Positions 27,195 to 36,271 of a stretch of 64,000 bases of DNA are shown piece by piece. Made by a program: the position numbers and the translations under genes. The stretch lies in IMG/VR virus record IMGVR_UViG_3300013116_000108, positions 1-64,000 of that record. The stretch is one strand, 5' to 3'. The notes beneath the pieces are model-generated. The model had not been told where the DNA came from and did not search any database. It saw nothing but the letters and a program-made list of their open reading frames with translations. Positions within the stretch are counted from its first letter, which is position 1, and each line of letters begins with the position of its first letter. Source of the stretch: a virus.

Positions 27195-27658
27195 ACTAAT
27201 ATCGCTCCTTCTCGTAATGTTAATTTGCTTATGGATTCATTTAAAGAATCTAACCTAGTATTATTTGTTTTGTAAACTAATACATCGCTGTTATCAAAAG
27301 ATGTGATAGTATCTTTTTCAATATAAAATATTTTTTTAAAATTGGTAATCTCAACTTCTTGCGGTAATACTAAATTGTACAATATAATTTTCTTTAATTT
27401 TAAAAATTCAATCCATTGATCTAATATTTTAGTATTATTAAGTTCAACAAGGTACCCTTCTTTACTATTCCATATAACCATACCTTCAGATCCAACTTTA
27501 TATTTCATTGACCTTAATTCTATTATAAGTTTAATATCAAGTGTTTCTACTCTCAAGTGTGAAAGAGTATCTACTTCCTTGATATCAAATTCTTTATCAA
27601 TAGGCTTTGGTGTACTAGTCAATTTTCTATTGACGATTGAAGTTGTTTTGAGTGTCAT
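27185..27658 (-). CDS. Orphan protein
   Basis: The 157-residue product starts at ATG 27658 after TAAAGGTAATC. A late-type AATAAATA motif (27677-27684) sits just upstream. It has no recognisable domain and overlaps the next gene by 10 bases. Confidence 0.45.
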   Translation of the reverse strand: MTLKTTSIVNRKLTSTPKPIDKEFDIKEVDTLSHLRVETLDIKLIIELRSMKYKVGSEGMVIWNSKEGYLVELNNTKILDQWIEFLKLKKIILYNLVLPQEVEITNFKKIFYIEKDTITSFDNSDVLVYKTNNTRLDSLNESISKLTLREGAILVCH

Positions 27659-27683
27659 GATTACCTTTATTTTAGGTATTTAT

Positions 27684-28619
27684 TTACGCGGCAATCGGTG
27701 CGGCTTGAAAACGTTTTCCAAAGATATTTTTAGTAAACAATCCCCAATCAGCATCTTTAGGATGCCATTCTTTTTTAGGAATTTCGCCGTTACTAAACTG
27801 CCATAGCCAACTACCAACACAACATGCTTCAGCATAATGCCAAGCACTAGCACCTTGTGTAGCAGGAACTCTAGTGTAGTAAAGTTCATTCTGAGGTTTC
27901 TTAAATTTAGTACCATTAATATTACAAAATATATCTAAGTAACTGTCTGTATGATTATACAAATGTCCTTCTTTACTATTGTGAACAATATCCCTATACT
28001 TCTTGCTCAGATACAACCAATTTAAACTATAATCATGGTTGTGATAAGGCAAATATAATGAGTGGCTTATAGTTTCAGCAATATAGTTTCTACTTCTTAA
28101 ACTTATTTCTGTAAAATGTTCTGTACCACTTTGTACAATATCTTTATATAACCTAGGATCTAAATTAGGAGCAATAGGTGTTCGGCCGTCCCACATATTT
28201 GGATTCATTCCAATATAATAATCAAGTCGGTCAACTGTTGAATATTCTCCTATCATTACTGCTGACATCATATCCATTAAACCTGAAAAAACGCCAATAC
28301 CATCTACTATGTTTTTTCCTGTTCCGTGAAACATGTCTGTTCTATTAATAGTAATAAGTGTATTATGCTCTGTCATAGCATTTGCTAGAGCATGAGTTAC
28401 ACCAAAGTCGCTATTACTAACAATATAATCGTGATTTTTTGTTATATCTTCTGGTGTAAAATTAGAAAACGGTAATGCTCCTTGTGAGAGTGTTTTACCT
28501 ACAGATGTATCATCAAACCAAGTACAAACAACTTCTGTATTAAACCGATTCTTTTGTCTAGTGATAACGCTTCTAATTGCGGATCCTAGTTGGCCGTTAC
28601 ATACTATTGCTACTCTCAT
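27684..28619 (-). CDS. Orphan protein with Rossmann-like N-terminus
   Basis: The 311-residue protein begins with VAIVCNGQLGSAIRSVI, a strand-turn-helix like a Rossmann nucleotide-binding start. It continues with no recognised motif; the C-terminal third is Trp-rich (ASAWHYAEACCVGSWLW). AGAGGTGATCAA precedes the ATG, and the upstream late-type promoter is shared back to back with the small plus-strand genes. Confidence 0.45.
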   Translation of the reverse strand: MRVAIVCNGQLGSAIRSVITRQKNRFNTEVVCTWFDDTSVGKTLSQGALPFSNFTPEDITKNHDYIVSNSDFGVTHALANAMTEHNTLITINRTDMFHGTGKNIVDGIGVFSGLMDMMSAVMIGEYSTVDRLDYYIGMNPNMWDGRTPIAPNLDPRLYKDIVQSGTEHFTEISLRSRNYIAETISHSLYLPYHNHDYSLNWLYLSKKYRDIVHNSKEGHLYNHTDSYLDIFCNINGTKFKKPQNELYYTRVPATQGASAWHYAEACCVGSWLWQFSNGEIPKKEWHPKDADWGLFTKNIFGKRFQAAPIAA

Positions 28620-28637
28620 TTGATCACCTCTATTTTG

Positions 28638-28651
28638 TATAAATATTTATC
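28638..28651. promoter_or_regulatory. Back-to-back T4-late-like promoter elements
   Basis: TATAAATA, the exact T4 late -10, is on the plus strand at 28638-28645. GATAAATA is on the minus strand at 28651-28644. They overlap in a palindromic TATAAATATTTAT core between divergent genes. Confidence 0.5.
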
Positions 28652-28700
28652 GAAGATGTCTAATCAAATATTGAAAAAAGAATTAGGTAGGGAATAATTT

Positions 28701-28862
28701 ATGGATTTGAGTCTTATAGAATTGGTCACTCAATTATGGCCATTATTTTTAGGTTTTATCACATTAGTTATAGTATTAGCAAAAATGCATTCTGCTATTA
28801 CTGTTTTAGAAGAAAAAGTTAAAGTATTATTTGAACTTGTTAACAAAATCAATAGTAAATAA
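28701..28862 (+). CDS. Small membrane protein with coiled-coil tail
   Basis: A 53-residue reading frame starts at ATG 28701 after TAGGG. It has one membrane segment (LWPLFLGFITLVIVLAKM) and a C-terminal heptad helix (ITVLEEKVKVLFELVNKI). It reads with the following small gene. The layout is like small phage lysis or inner-membrane proteins, but function is not established. Confidence 0.5.
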   Translation: MDLSLIELVTQLWPLFLGFITLVIVLAKMHSAITVLEEKVKVLFELVNKINSK

Positions 28863-28872
28863 AGGGAATATT

Positions 28873-29022
28873 ATGAGTAAAGACGACCAACGTGCTTGGA
28901 ATATGTTTAAAATATCAAACGGTGGACAATTATGGACCAGTTGTGATTTATGTAAAACGTTTTGTCTTGGCTTAATTGCTGGACTTTGTATAACTTTTAT
29001 ACTTGTTGCTATTATTTTGTAG
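28873..29022 (+). CDS. Small membrane protein
   Basis: The 49-residue product starts at ATG 28873, 10 bases after the previous gene, with AAAGGGAATATT upstream. It has a C-terminal hydrophobic helix (FCLGLIAGLCITFILVAIIL) and three cysteines. It converges with the cyclase gene and overlaps its 3' end by 11 bases. Confidence 0.5.
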   Translation: MSKDDQRAWNMFKISNGGQLWTSCDLCKTFCLGLIAGLCITFILVAIIL

Positions 29023-31111
29023 TAGCAACATACACACCATCCCATTCTTTAGGTGGAGGATTTTTCTTAAATTCTTCAATCCTATCTGTGATGATTTCGT
29101 AATAACTATCTAGAGAACCACTAAACTGCCCCTTAAGATTATCAATACAATCTTTACAATGTTTCCAATCTTGTTTACGATAACTTTTTCTCAATTCTAT
29201 ATGTAGTTTAACAAATTGCATTACAGTTGGTAAGTCATGTATTCCAACAACATCAGGATCTAATACTGTGTAAATAGCAACCGGTTCTGTTTTGCCTTTT
29301 ACAGCAATTTGATCTAGTTCTAAAATTGTATGTTTATCAGATAAACTCCTTGCTGTTTCTTCGCCAAATAATATTTTCACACCATATCCTTTCGTTTGTC
29401 CTTCTAACCTAGCGGCTAAATTAACAGCATCACCTAAACAACTGTAATCAAATCTTTGATCTGATCCCATATTTCCAACTACGGCATCACCTGTATTAAG
29501 TCCAATGCCTATGTTAATTGGTAGTTTATTTTCTGCCGTTAACTGAGTATTTAACTCCTCTAATCCCTTTAACATCAATAAACTGGTATCAACTGCCTTG
29601 TCAGCCTGTTCGTCAACATCTAAAGGAGCGTTCCAAAATGCCATAATACAATCGCCCATGTATTTGTCGACCGTACCTTCTTTTTCCATAATAATATTTG
29701 TCATAGGTGTTAAGAACCTGTTAACTAATTCTGTTAAACCTTGTGGATTAGTTTTGAATTGTTCTGATATAGGAGTGAACCCTCTAATATCGCAAAACAG
29801 CAATGTAAGTTTTCTAGTATCTCCACCTAGTTTTAATAAGTCTGGATCTTTTTGTAATTTCTTAACCATGCTCGGTGCTAGGTAATGTTCAAACTGCTTT
29901 TTGATTTGTTGCTTTAATCTAAACTCTTTTACAAATCTATTAAACACAGCATGGAAGCCAACAATTAATAACATTAATGCCGGCATTGTAGGATCTATTA
30001 ACCATAACTTAGATTGGAACAAATATGTCACGCCATATACTATGCCATTTAAACTAGCAATAATAACAACACCACTAAACCAATAAGGAGCAAAGGCTAC
30101 AATAATAACAAGTAACATGCCCATAGCAATAATGCCACCTAGTTCATATAAATCCGCCCACATAGGACGTTCAACAGTTTCGCCTAATATAATTGTGCTT
30201 AGTGTACTGCCTATAATTTCATGTGGATATTTTTCACCTATAGGTGTACCAACTGGATTGCCTAATCCTTCTGCTGTTAATCCTATAATAACTGTTTTAC
30301 CTTCAATACTTTGTAAACTATCTACAGTATAATCTAATGTAGGAATGTCAGCATTCCAACGTAAAAATAATCTACCCCTGTCATCAGTTTTAATAATTCC
30401 TCTGTTAACAGGAAAACCTTTTACTCTAACACTATCTATTCCATAAGGCGTAGTTTTCATTTGATAACTGTCTACGCCCATCATTACTCTTAGTGTTTCT
30501 ACTGCTATATTAGGATATAAATCTCCTTGTACATTTATAAGCAAAGGAACACGTCTTACAACGCCATCTACCTCTGGTGCTGTAGTTATTACACCTACAC
30601 CATCAACAACGTCTGCTAGTTCTTTTAGAGGCCCTAGCATACCTGAATATGTAAACAAGTTATTAGCCGCATCTTTGTTACCGCCAACCATACTAACACC
30701 ACGTGGTATACCTGTTGTGCTTTTTTGTATGCTACCTGTTTGTGCTATAACTACACCATTCTGGTATAGTGTTTCCATAAATTCCTGATCTTTGAGAAAT
30801 CTATCTGCTTCACTAAACAGTACAGGTAATACAATAACGCCTGCTCCGTTTTCGCGAAGTTCCCAAATAAGATTGGAAATTAAATCTCTTGGCCAAGGCC
30901 ATTGGCCATTTGTTTCGATACTTGCTTCCCCCAATGTTACATAAACAAGATTATTATCTACATAAGGTTCTTCTTTTTGTAATTGATAATCAAAACTTTT
31001 TAATTTTGCTGTTTGTACTACCCAAGGATTTAAGAATACTATATAAGCAATAGCAAATACAGTTAAAAAAGGTATACTCCAATGTGTTAGAATTCTACTT
31101 AACTTCGACAT
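29012..31111 (-). CDS. CHASE2-domain class III nucleotide cyclase
   Basis: The 699-residue membrane protein has an N-terminal membrane anchor and a periplasmic CHASE2 sensor (about residues 35-325, with LITPEVDGVVRRVPL-like and GNPVGTPIGEKYPHEIIGS segments). Three more membrane helices follow at about 330-415. The C-terminal cyclase domain shows both metal aspartates, in LLFCDIRGF and KYMGDCIMAFW, plus the later VVGNMGSDQRFDYSCLGD signature. It would make cAMP or cGMP on an external cue. It is the last gene of the curli/FecR island and is highly unusual in a phage. Confidence 0.88.
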   Translation of the reverse strand: MSKLSRILTHWSIPFLTVFAIAYIVFLNPWVVQTAKLKSFDYQLQKEEPYVDNNLVYVTLGEASIETNGQWPWPRDLISNLIWELRENGAGVIVLPVLFSEADRFLKDQEFMETLYQNGVVIAQTGSIQKSTTGIPRGVSMVGGNKDAANNLFTYSGMLGPLKELADVVDGVGVITTAPEVDGVVRRVPLLINVQGDLYPNIAVETLRVMMGVDSYQMKTTPYGIDSVRVKGFPVNRGIIKTDDRGRLFLRWNADIPTLDYTVDSLQSIEGKTVIIGLTAEGLGNPVGTPIGEKYPHEIIGSTLSTIILGETVERPMWADLYELGGIIAMGMLLVIIVAFAPYWFSGVVIIASLNGIVYGVTYLFQSKLWLIDPTMPALMLLIVGFHAVFNRFVKEFRLKQQIKKQFEHYLAPSMVKKLQKDPDLLKLGGDTRKLTLLFCDIRGFTPISEQFKTNPQGLTELVNRFLTPMTNIIMEKEGTVDKYMGDCIMAFWNAPLDVDEQADKAVDTSLLMLKGLEELNTQLTAENKLPINIGIGLNTGDAVVGNMGSDQRFDYSCLGDAVNLAARLEGQTKGYGVKILFGEETARSLSDKHTILELDQIAVKGKTEPVAIYTVLDPDVVGIHDLPTVMQFVKLHIELRKSYRKQDWKHCKDCIDNLKGQFSGSLDSYYEIITDRIEEFKKNPPPKEWDGVYVATTK

Positions 31112-31307
31112 CTGGTTTCCATTGTAATTTTTCTCTTGTTTCTAATTGAGATTTAAATTTATCTGTAACATTTGGGTTATCACAGGCAGATACAAACATC
31201 TTAATTGCTACATATCCATCACCTTTAAATTTAAGCACATTATTTTCGTAGAAAGTTGCTTTGCTTTCCTGTAAATCTAAAGAATATTTTTTATATCTAT
31301 ATATCAC
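31095..31307 (-). CDS. Small hypothetical protein
   Basis: The frame opens at a GTG (31307) with no clear ribosome box but with AGTAAATA just upstream, so the start is uncertain. The 70-residue product is basic and unrecognised. Its end overlaps the cyclase start by 17 bases, which supports it being translated. Confidence 0.4.
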   Translation of the reverse strand: MIYRYKKYSLDLQESKATFYENNVLKFKGDGYVAIKMFVSACDNPNVTDKFKSQLETREKLQWKPDVEVK

Positions 31308-31318
31308 GTTAGTATTTA

Positions 31319-32764
31319 CTAATTTTGTGTCACACTAGTTGAGCATCCGGAACTGTTTGTACAATCTTGTGTAAGTGTATAATTTTGGTTTGTACTGCTG
31401 TTTTGGTCTAATGTTACAGTACTTGCTCCTCCCGAATTTGTTACACTTATCCTAGCACCGTGATCGCCTGAGCCTTGCTGTGTTGTTGTAATAGTATGGC
31501 TATTACCGTTAACATCAATATCTAAATAATGGTTTCCTGTATTTTTTTGGTCTAATGTTAATGTATTACTTGAGCCGTCTAGGTCAATAAACAGAACTTT
31601 ATCGGAGTTATTTCGTTGATGTGCTGTAATTGTATTAGAACTTCCTAACACGTCTATATCTCCGTAATGCCCTGAATCAGTGGCACCATCATTATACTGA
31701 TAAAGTGTTACTGAATTTGTATCACCATCAACTTTTAATTTTGCTCTATGTCCGCCGGTGTCACTACTGCCCATTGTGCCTTGCCTAATCATTACTGTAT
31801 TAGTATTACCATCTACATCTATTCCTATACCATTATTACTTGACGATCCTAAACTGTCGGATCCTTGTTCTAATGTTATGTTTAAATTATCTCCAGTAAG
31901 TGTTCCTCTGCTAGACCAATCTGTTCCTTCGATAAAATTATTGTCGCCTGATTGTACAATATCTAAATCTAAATTTGCTCCACTTTGTGTAATTCTAACA
32001 CTATTTCCTGTAATTGTTCTACTCTGTGCTGTAGTTACAGATGTACTTTGAGAACTTGTAATAGTAACTGTTGATGTTTGACTAAGTATTCCTTCTTCTT
32101 CAAGAGTTTCTTCTACAAAAGTAAACACTCTGGTTTCATTAGTGCCTGTCATGTTGAATTGATCTTGGTCAAATGTAATAATAAGTTTACCACCATTTGA
32201 TCCATAATCATACACCGCCCAAGTTTCCCAGATGCTATTGTTCAATGCCAAGGCTGTGCCTCCACTGTCCATATCAAACACAAGGTCAACACCCCATTGG
32301 TTGCTACTGCCTGTTAGTGAGTATTGTGAGCCTGAGGCATAAGATACATATCCTGAACTACTAGATGTGCCATATATTGTTATTGTACCAACACTTAATT
32401 TTGATTCAACTAACTGCTCGATATTGCCGTTCCTGTTAGTTGCGCCACCATCACCTGCAATGATCACAGTACCACCATTACCGATATAAGTTTCGTATGC
32501 TGTTTTACAAGTACTGCCACAATTTGAGCTACCTGCGATATTGATGTGTAAATCTTTGCCTGTGAAATCACTGAGACTGATTGATCCACTGTTGGTTCCT
32601 GTGACTGTAAACCCCATGTCTTCCAAATGGCCTTTGATGTTGGTGTAGTGATTTGATGTGGCACTGGTATAATTGATATGTGCCGTTTCTGCCCAAACAG
32701 ATTGTGGAATAAAAACTAAAGCAAAAAATAATAAACTAATTACCTTGCTGAACGATTGTAACAT
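31319..32764 (-). CDS. Secreted curlin-like repeat protein
   Basis: I use ATG 32764, which has GGAGG at 5 bases. A Sec signal peptide (to about AETAHI) leads into a Rossmann-like or ThuA-like domain (residues 30-220). Then come about nine curlin-type repeats of the form G(D/S)xNTVxLxQ, seen as DGNTNTVMIRQ, DGDTNSVTLYQ and DGSSNTLTLDQ. Curlin repeats stack as cross-beta amyloid strands. Together with CsgG/CsgF it is the likely exported fibre subunit. Confidence 0.75.
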   Translation of the reverse strand: MLQSFSKVISLLFFALVFIPQSVWAETAHINYTSATSNHYTNIKGHLEDMGFTVTGTNSGSISLSDFTGKDLHINIAGSSNCGSTCKTAYETYIGNGGTVIIAGDGGATNRNGNIEQLVESKLSVGTITIYGTSSSSGYVSYASGSQYSLTGSSNQWGVDLVFDMDSGGTALALNNSIWETWAVYDYGSNGGKLIITFDQDQFNMTGTNETRVFTFVEETLEEEGILSQTSTVTITSSQSTSVTTAQSRTITGNSVRITQSGANLDLDIVQSGDNNFIEGTDWSSRGTLTGDNLNITLEQGSDSLGSSSNNGIGIDVDGNTNTVMIRQGTMGSSDTGGHRAKLKVDGDTNSVTLYQYNDGATDSGHYGDIDVLGSSNTITAHQRNNSDKVLFIDLDGSSNTLTLDQKNTGNHYLDIDVNGNSHTITTTQQGSGDHGARISVTNSGGASTVTLDQNSSTNQNYTLTQDCTNSSGCSTSVTQN

Positions 32765-33836
32765 CATTACCTCCTTGGCCACCTAGTTCATAATTGTATA
32801 TTTCTATATCTCCTTGCTTAACATTTATATTATAGTTGCTATCTCGATTAAGTTCTAAGTCAATAGTGTTATTGCCATCTACTCTCCTACTCCAATTCCA
32901 ACTATCTGCTCTAACAATTAACACAATTCCTCTGTCGTCTACTCCTGATTTTTTCTCTTTCTTCTTGCCACTTAAAGCATCCATACTCAATAGTGCTATT
33001 AATTCTTTGTTAACTTGTTCTAAGATATCTGGTAATAGGTCAAAGTCTAAAAAATTAATATCTAGTTCGTTAAATTCTTCTTCTGTTGCCAATAAGTCAA
33101 CATCTAACTCTTTAAACTCTAAAAAGTCTATATCTAGTATGTTTATGATTTTTACTCGACCTGTCTCGTCTTCATCATCTACTAATTTTTTCTTTCTTAT
33201 TAGTAGCATATTGTTAATTAAATTTTCATCTAATTCTAATTGTACAACTGGAGCCGGTGGACGTTCACGTGAGCTAGTATAAGTTGCCTGAAATGCCTGG
33301 TTGAGAATAACAATACCAACATCGGTCTCAACCTCAATTTCGCCAACGTAACAATATCCTGAAATATCGCAAGAGGGAAGTAATATGATAGTACTGCCCC
33401 CGAGTTCATCCACCGACATAGTAAAGTCAGTACCCCTGACTCCGATTGTTGATGTTGGTGTTTCTATTTTTACGTTTTGCCTAAAGTTTTTTGCCAGTTT
33501 GCCTGAAGCGTATCTTATTGTGCCTAATTTTGCCTGTAAATTCAAAGAGCCTTCATTATTACTTGGATCATATACATAATCATCAATAGTAAGAAGTGAC
33601 TGAGGAGTCATATCTACAATCGTCTCGTCTATGAATGTAAGTCTATGTGCTCCTTGAAATGTTTCAATACGGTCCATCATTTGTAATGGAGTATTTTCTT
33701 GTGTTTCTAGTTTCTCTCCAGATTCTCTTTTTAAAGTACCTGAAGATTCTGCGGCTGTTACTATTCCAATTGAATGATCTTCAGCGTTTACCAGCGTCGG
33801 TAAAACGATCAACAATGTTAATAACAGCCTCAGCAT
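32736..33836 (-). CDS. FecR-domain periplasmic protein
   Basis: The 366-residue protein has a signal peptide (LLLTLLIVLPTLVNA) and a FecR domain at about residues 25-180 (DRIETFQGAHRLTFIDETIVDMTP, KIETPTSTIGVRGTDF). The C-terminus carries curlin-like strands (INVKQGDIEIYNY, VTIVQQGN). FecR-type proteins act in surface signalling. It overlaps both curlin-like neighbours and belongs to their operon. Confidence 0.8.
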   Translation of the reverse strand: MLRLLLTLLIVLPTLVNAEDHSIGIVTAAESSGTLKRESGEKLETQENTPLQMMDRIETFQGAHRLTFIDETIVDMTPQSLLTIDDYVYDPSNNEGSLNLQAKLGTIRYASGKLAKNFRQNVKIETPTSTIGVRGTDFTMSVDELGGSTIILLPSCDISGYCYVGEIEVETDVGIVILNQAFQATYTSSRERPPAPVVQLELDENLINNMLLIRKKKLVDDEDETGRVKIINILDIDFLEFKELDVDLLATEEEFNELDINFLDFDLLPDILEQVNKELIALLSMDALSGKKKEKKSGVDDRGIVLIVRADSWNWSRRVDGNNTIDLELNRDSNYNINVKQGDIEIYNYELGGQGGNDVTIVQQGN

Positions 33837-33843
33837 ATTTCAT

Positions 33844-34536
33844 TTAGTCACTCACTGTAATGTCTACGTCATGACTAGCACCTGATGTAATTGTGCTTAC
33901 ATTAGCATCATTTGTACCACTTACGACAACATCGAAGTTACCCGACGATCCTGTATGTTGCATAGTTACACTATGACCAGCACTATCTCCGTCACCGTCT
34001 ACATCTACGTTAAATGTATTAGTAGATCCTGTTACAGTTAAAGATACTGGAGCACTAGCACCATCAATATCAATATTTGCTGTGTTAGTATCACCTGTAA
34101 TCTGTAAAGTAACATCAGAGTCAGCAGAGTTTCTAATTGTTCCTACATCAATGTCAATGTTGTTACTATCACCTGTTGATCCTGAATCGGTTACGTCAAT
34201 ATCTACATTCCAGTTATCACAGTTATAGTTTCCTGTAGCGTCACAATTTAACACAATGTCGTTTGAGTTACCAGTTACGTCAATATCAACGTTAGCACTA
34301 GCACCTTCTACGTCTGCGTCTAAAATGTTACTATTACCTGTTTGAGTTACACTAAATGCCATACTTGAGCCTATTAACGAAATTCTGTCACTACTAGTAC
34401 CAGCAACGTTATTTGTACCATCTTGGACAATATCTAAGTTTAAGTTATCACCACTTTGTGTAATATAGATATCGTTTGCTTTGGCTCCAGTTAACCCTAA
34501 TGCAACTAAAAATGATATTAATATTATTTTTTTCAT
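33844..34536 (-). CDS. Secreted curlin-like repeat protein
   Basis: The 230-residue protein has a signal peptide and then a regular array of Asp/Ser/Thr/Asn repeats (NIDIDVGT, TANIDIDG, NTFNVDVDG). These resemble curlin or other secreted beta-solenoid subunits, and the first mature segment DIYITQSGDNLNLDIVQ is a perfect curlin-style repeat. It lies directly after csgG and is probably exported by it. Confidence 0.72.
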   Translation of the reverse strand: MKKIILISFLVALGLTGAKANDIYITQSGDNLNLDIVQDGTNNVAGTSSDRISLIGSSMAFSVTQTGNSNILDADVEGASANVDIDVTGNSNDIVLNCDATGNYNCDNWNVDIDVTDSGSTGDSNNIDIDVGTIRNSADSDVTLQITGDTNTANIDIDGASAPVSLTVTGSTNTFNVDVDGDGDSAGHSVTMQHTGSSGNFDVVVSGTNDANVSTITSGASHDVDITVSD

Positions 34537-35519
34537 AATTTATTTTCCTCAAGGTTGAAGTACGAAGAATGTAAATCGTTACCGTCTTTGATATTATTAG
34601 TTTTATCTTCTTGGTTTTGTTTTTCAACTGCTTCGTCAACTTCTGCCCAAGCCTTTTCTTCTTCGGCTCTGGCATCTGCTTCTTGATCCGATATTGTTTC
34701 TTGTACTTCATTCTGTAAATCTAACCCGTCGTTAGATTTAAACGCCCAAAGTTTTTTTTGATTACCACGTTCAATTAAGTCGCATACTGCTAATTCTATG
34801 GCTAGTCTTACAGCCACGTTTACAGGTTCATTGAGTGCTACTCCTACTTCTCCTTCTACAGGTAATGTACCAGCATCAAACCATCTAAATATATCACCTT
34901 GTGTTTTAGCACCAATGATTGTTTTTGTGGTTGTTGATGTTAGTAATATTTCTCCCGATGAAACTGAAACTAGTCTTATGCTAATTGTTACAGAATCTCT
35001 TGTATATTGAGAATTTGCTCCAATGCCTAATATCCTTGCTCCATTTCCACCACTTTCGAGATTGCTATCGTATCCTACTATTGCGCCTTCAATTATCACT
35101 CCAGCAAATAACAATGGTCTTAATTTTTCTTTGTCTTCGTTTAGTTCCCTGGTTTGCCTAATAATTTGTCGTTCTTTTATAAGGTGATCAATTCCTGCTC
35201 TTTCAACTACTTGAAACCAAGTGCCATTTCCTACTTCCTTTAGTGTTTCTATCAAATAAGCATCGGCTCCTTGGGTTACTGCCGAACTTAAATGTGCTAT
35301 ATTCAATCCAGGTTTTCTTTGACCTGTTTTGTCGGAAAACTGATAAACAGCAACCGTCATTGCGGGTCCATCTAACTCTGGATGATTTTTGACATCTTGA
35401 CTAGCATGTTGTACACCGGCTATATTATACTTGTCAGTATAAAGTTTATTATTCTTAGTCGTTGTAGTACATCCTGTTAAGAAGATTACTAAAATTATAA
35501 TTGATAAAATCTGTTTCAT
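34533..35519 (-). CDS. csgG: Curli secretion channel CsgG
   Basis: The 328-residue protein is a lipoprotein (signal ending LTGC). It shows the CsgG signatures TVAVYQFSDKTGQRKP, LIETLKEVGNGTWFQVVERAG and GVIIEGAIVGYDSN, with conserved transmembrane hairpins (YTRDSVTISIRLVSVSSGEIL). A nonameric CsgG pore exports curlin subunits across the outer membrane. The charged C-terminal tail beyond residue 280 is extra. csgF precedes it and curlin-like proteins follow. Confidence 0.92.
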   Translation of the reverse strand: MKQILSIIILVIFLTGCTTTTKNNKLYTDKYNIAGVQHASQDVKNHPELDGPAMTVAVYQFSDKTGQRKPGLNIAHLSSAVTQGADAYLIETLKEVGNGTWFQVVERAGIDHLIKERQIIRQTRELNEDKEKLRPLLFAGVIIEGAIVGYDSNLESGGNGARILGIGANSQYTRDSVTISIRLVSVSSGEILLTSTTTKTIIGAKTQGDIFRWFDAGTLPVEGEVGVALNEPVNVAVRLAIELAVCDLIERGNQKKLWAFKSNDGLDLQNEVQETISDQEADARAEEEKAWAEVDEAVEKQNQEDKTNNIKDGNDLHSSYFNLEENKL

Positions 35520-35968
35520 TAGAAAGCAAAGTCTCCTACTGGTACTGACATTGTAGTAACTGTTCCATCGGCTTCTGTAATTCTGATATTAATATTACCG
35601 TTTACTTTTTCCCAGTATACTATGTTGCCTTCTATTTCTGCTGTGCCTGAAGTGGCACTACCTTCTCCAAACATATTATCAACTAACTGCTTGGATAATT
35701 GAGCATATATACGACTTTCAACGTTAACTAAGAATTTTTTAACCGTGTTTTGCGATGATTTTCGTTCTTGCTCTTTTCTTTCTGATTCTTCTTTTTCTTT
35801 TATTTCTTTTTCACGAGAAAAGCGAAGTTGCTCTACAGATAACACATGATTACTGTAGCCATTTCCTGAATGAAAACTAGGATTTTTAAACCCAAACGTT
35901 AAGTCTTGTGCTGTCGCACCAACAGAAATTAAACTACAAATAAATGCTATTGTTATAAGTTGTTTCAT
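35519..35968 (-). CDS. csgF: Curli assembly factor CsgF
   Basis: The 149-residue protein has a signal peptide followed at once by QDLTFGFKNPSFHSGNGYSNH. This is the CsgF N-terminus, which plugs the CsgG channel with its F/NPSF motif. A charged helix follows (about residues 50-75) and a beta-rich C-terminus. It is translated directly into csgG (overlap at the stop). CsgF couples export to fibre nucleation. Confidence 0.88.
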   Translation of the reverse strand: MKQLITIAFICSLISVGATAQDLTFGFKNPSFHSGNGYSNHVLSVEQLRFSREKEIKEKEESERKEQERKSSQNTVKKFLVNVESRIYAQLSKQLVDNMFGEGSATSGTAEIEGNIVYWEKVNGNINIRITEADGTVTTMSVPVGDFAF

Positions 35969-35989
35969 TATTAACCCTTCCCATGGTAT

Positions 35990-36232
35990 TTACTCTGATT
36001 CTTTTTGGGTTAATAGTTGCTTATATTCTTCAGATGATACACAAGCGAAATCATATAGCACAAGTTCTGTGTTGTATGCTTCGTTGACGTGATTGTTTAC
36101 AATCGGATAATTTTCCTGAGCAAAACTAATACAAGCCGTTTCATTTTTAAATGAAAGGCTGTCAAACTTGTAGACTTCATAGTCAGTGCCTTCTTGACTG
36201 ACTATTGCCATCAAAATCCAAAATAATTTCAT
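35990..36232 (-). CDS. Small exported-type protein, first gene of the curli island
   Basis: The 80-residue product has a short hydrophobic N-terminus (KLFWILMAIVS) that could be a signal peptide or anchor. It is not CsgE by sequence. A late-type GATAAATA (36260-36267) and AGGAG lie upstream, suggesting expression with the island. Confidence 0.5.
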   Translation of the reverse strand: MKLFWILMAIVSQEGTDYEVYKFDSLSFKNETACISFAQENYPIVNNHVNEAYNTELVLYDFACVSSEEYKQLLTQKESE

Positions 36233-36259
36233 ATATCTTCCCTAAAGACTCCTCAACAA

Positions 36260-36267
36260 TATTTATC
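36260..36267 (-). promoter_or_regulatory. T4-late-like promoter before the curli island
   Basis: GATAAATA on the minus strand, close to the T4 late TATAAATA, lies 27 bases before the start of the first island gene and beyond the end of queC. Confidence 0.4.
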
Positions 36268-36271
36268 AAAT

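Noticed and set aside
31400-34500. CRISPR-like periodicity
   Set aside because: The repeats are degenerate and in frame, and encode curlin-type protein repeats; there are no identical direct repeats with unique spacers.
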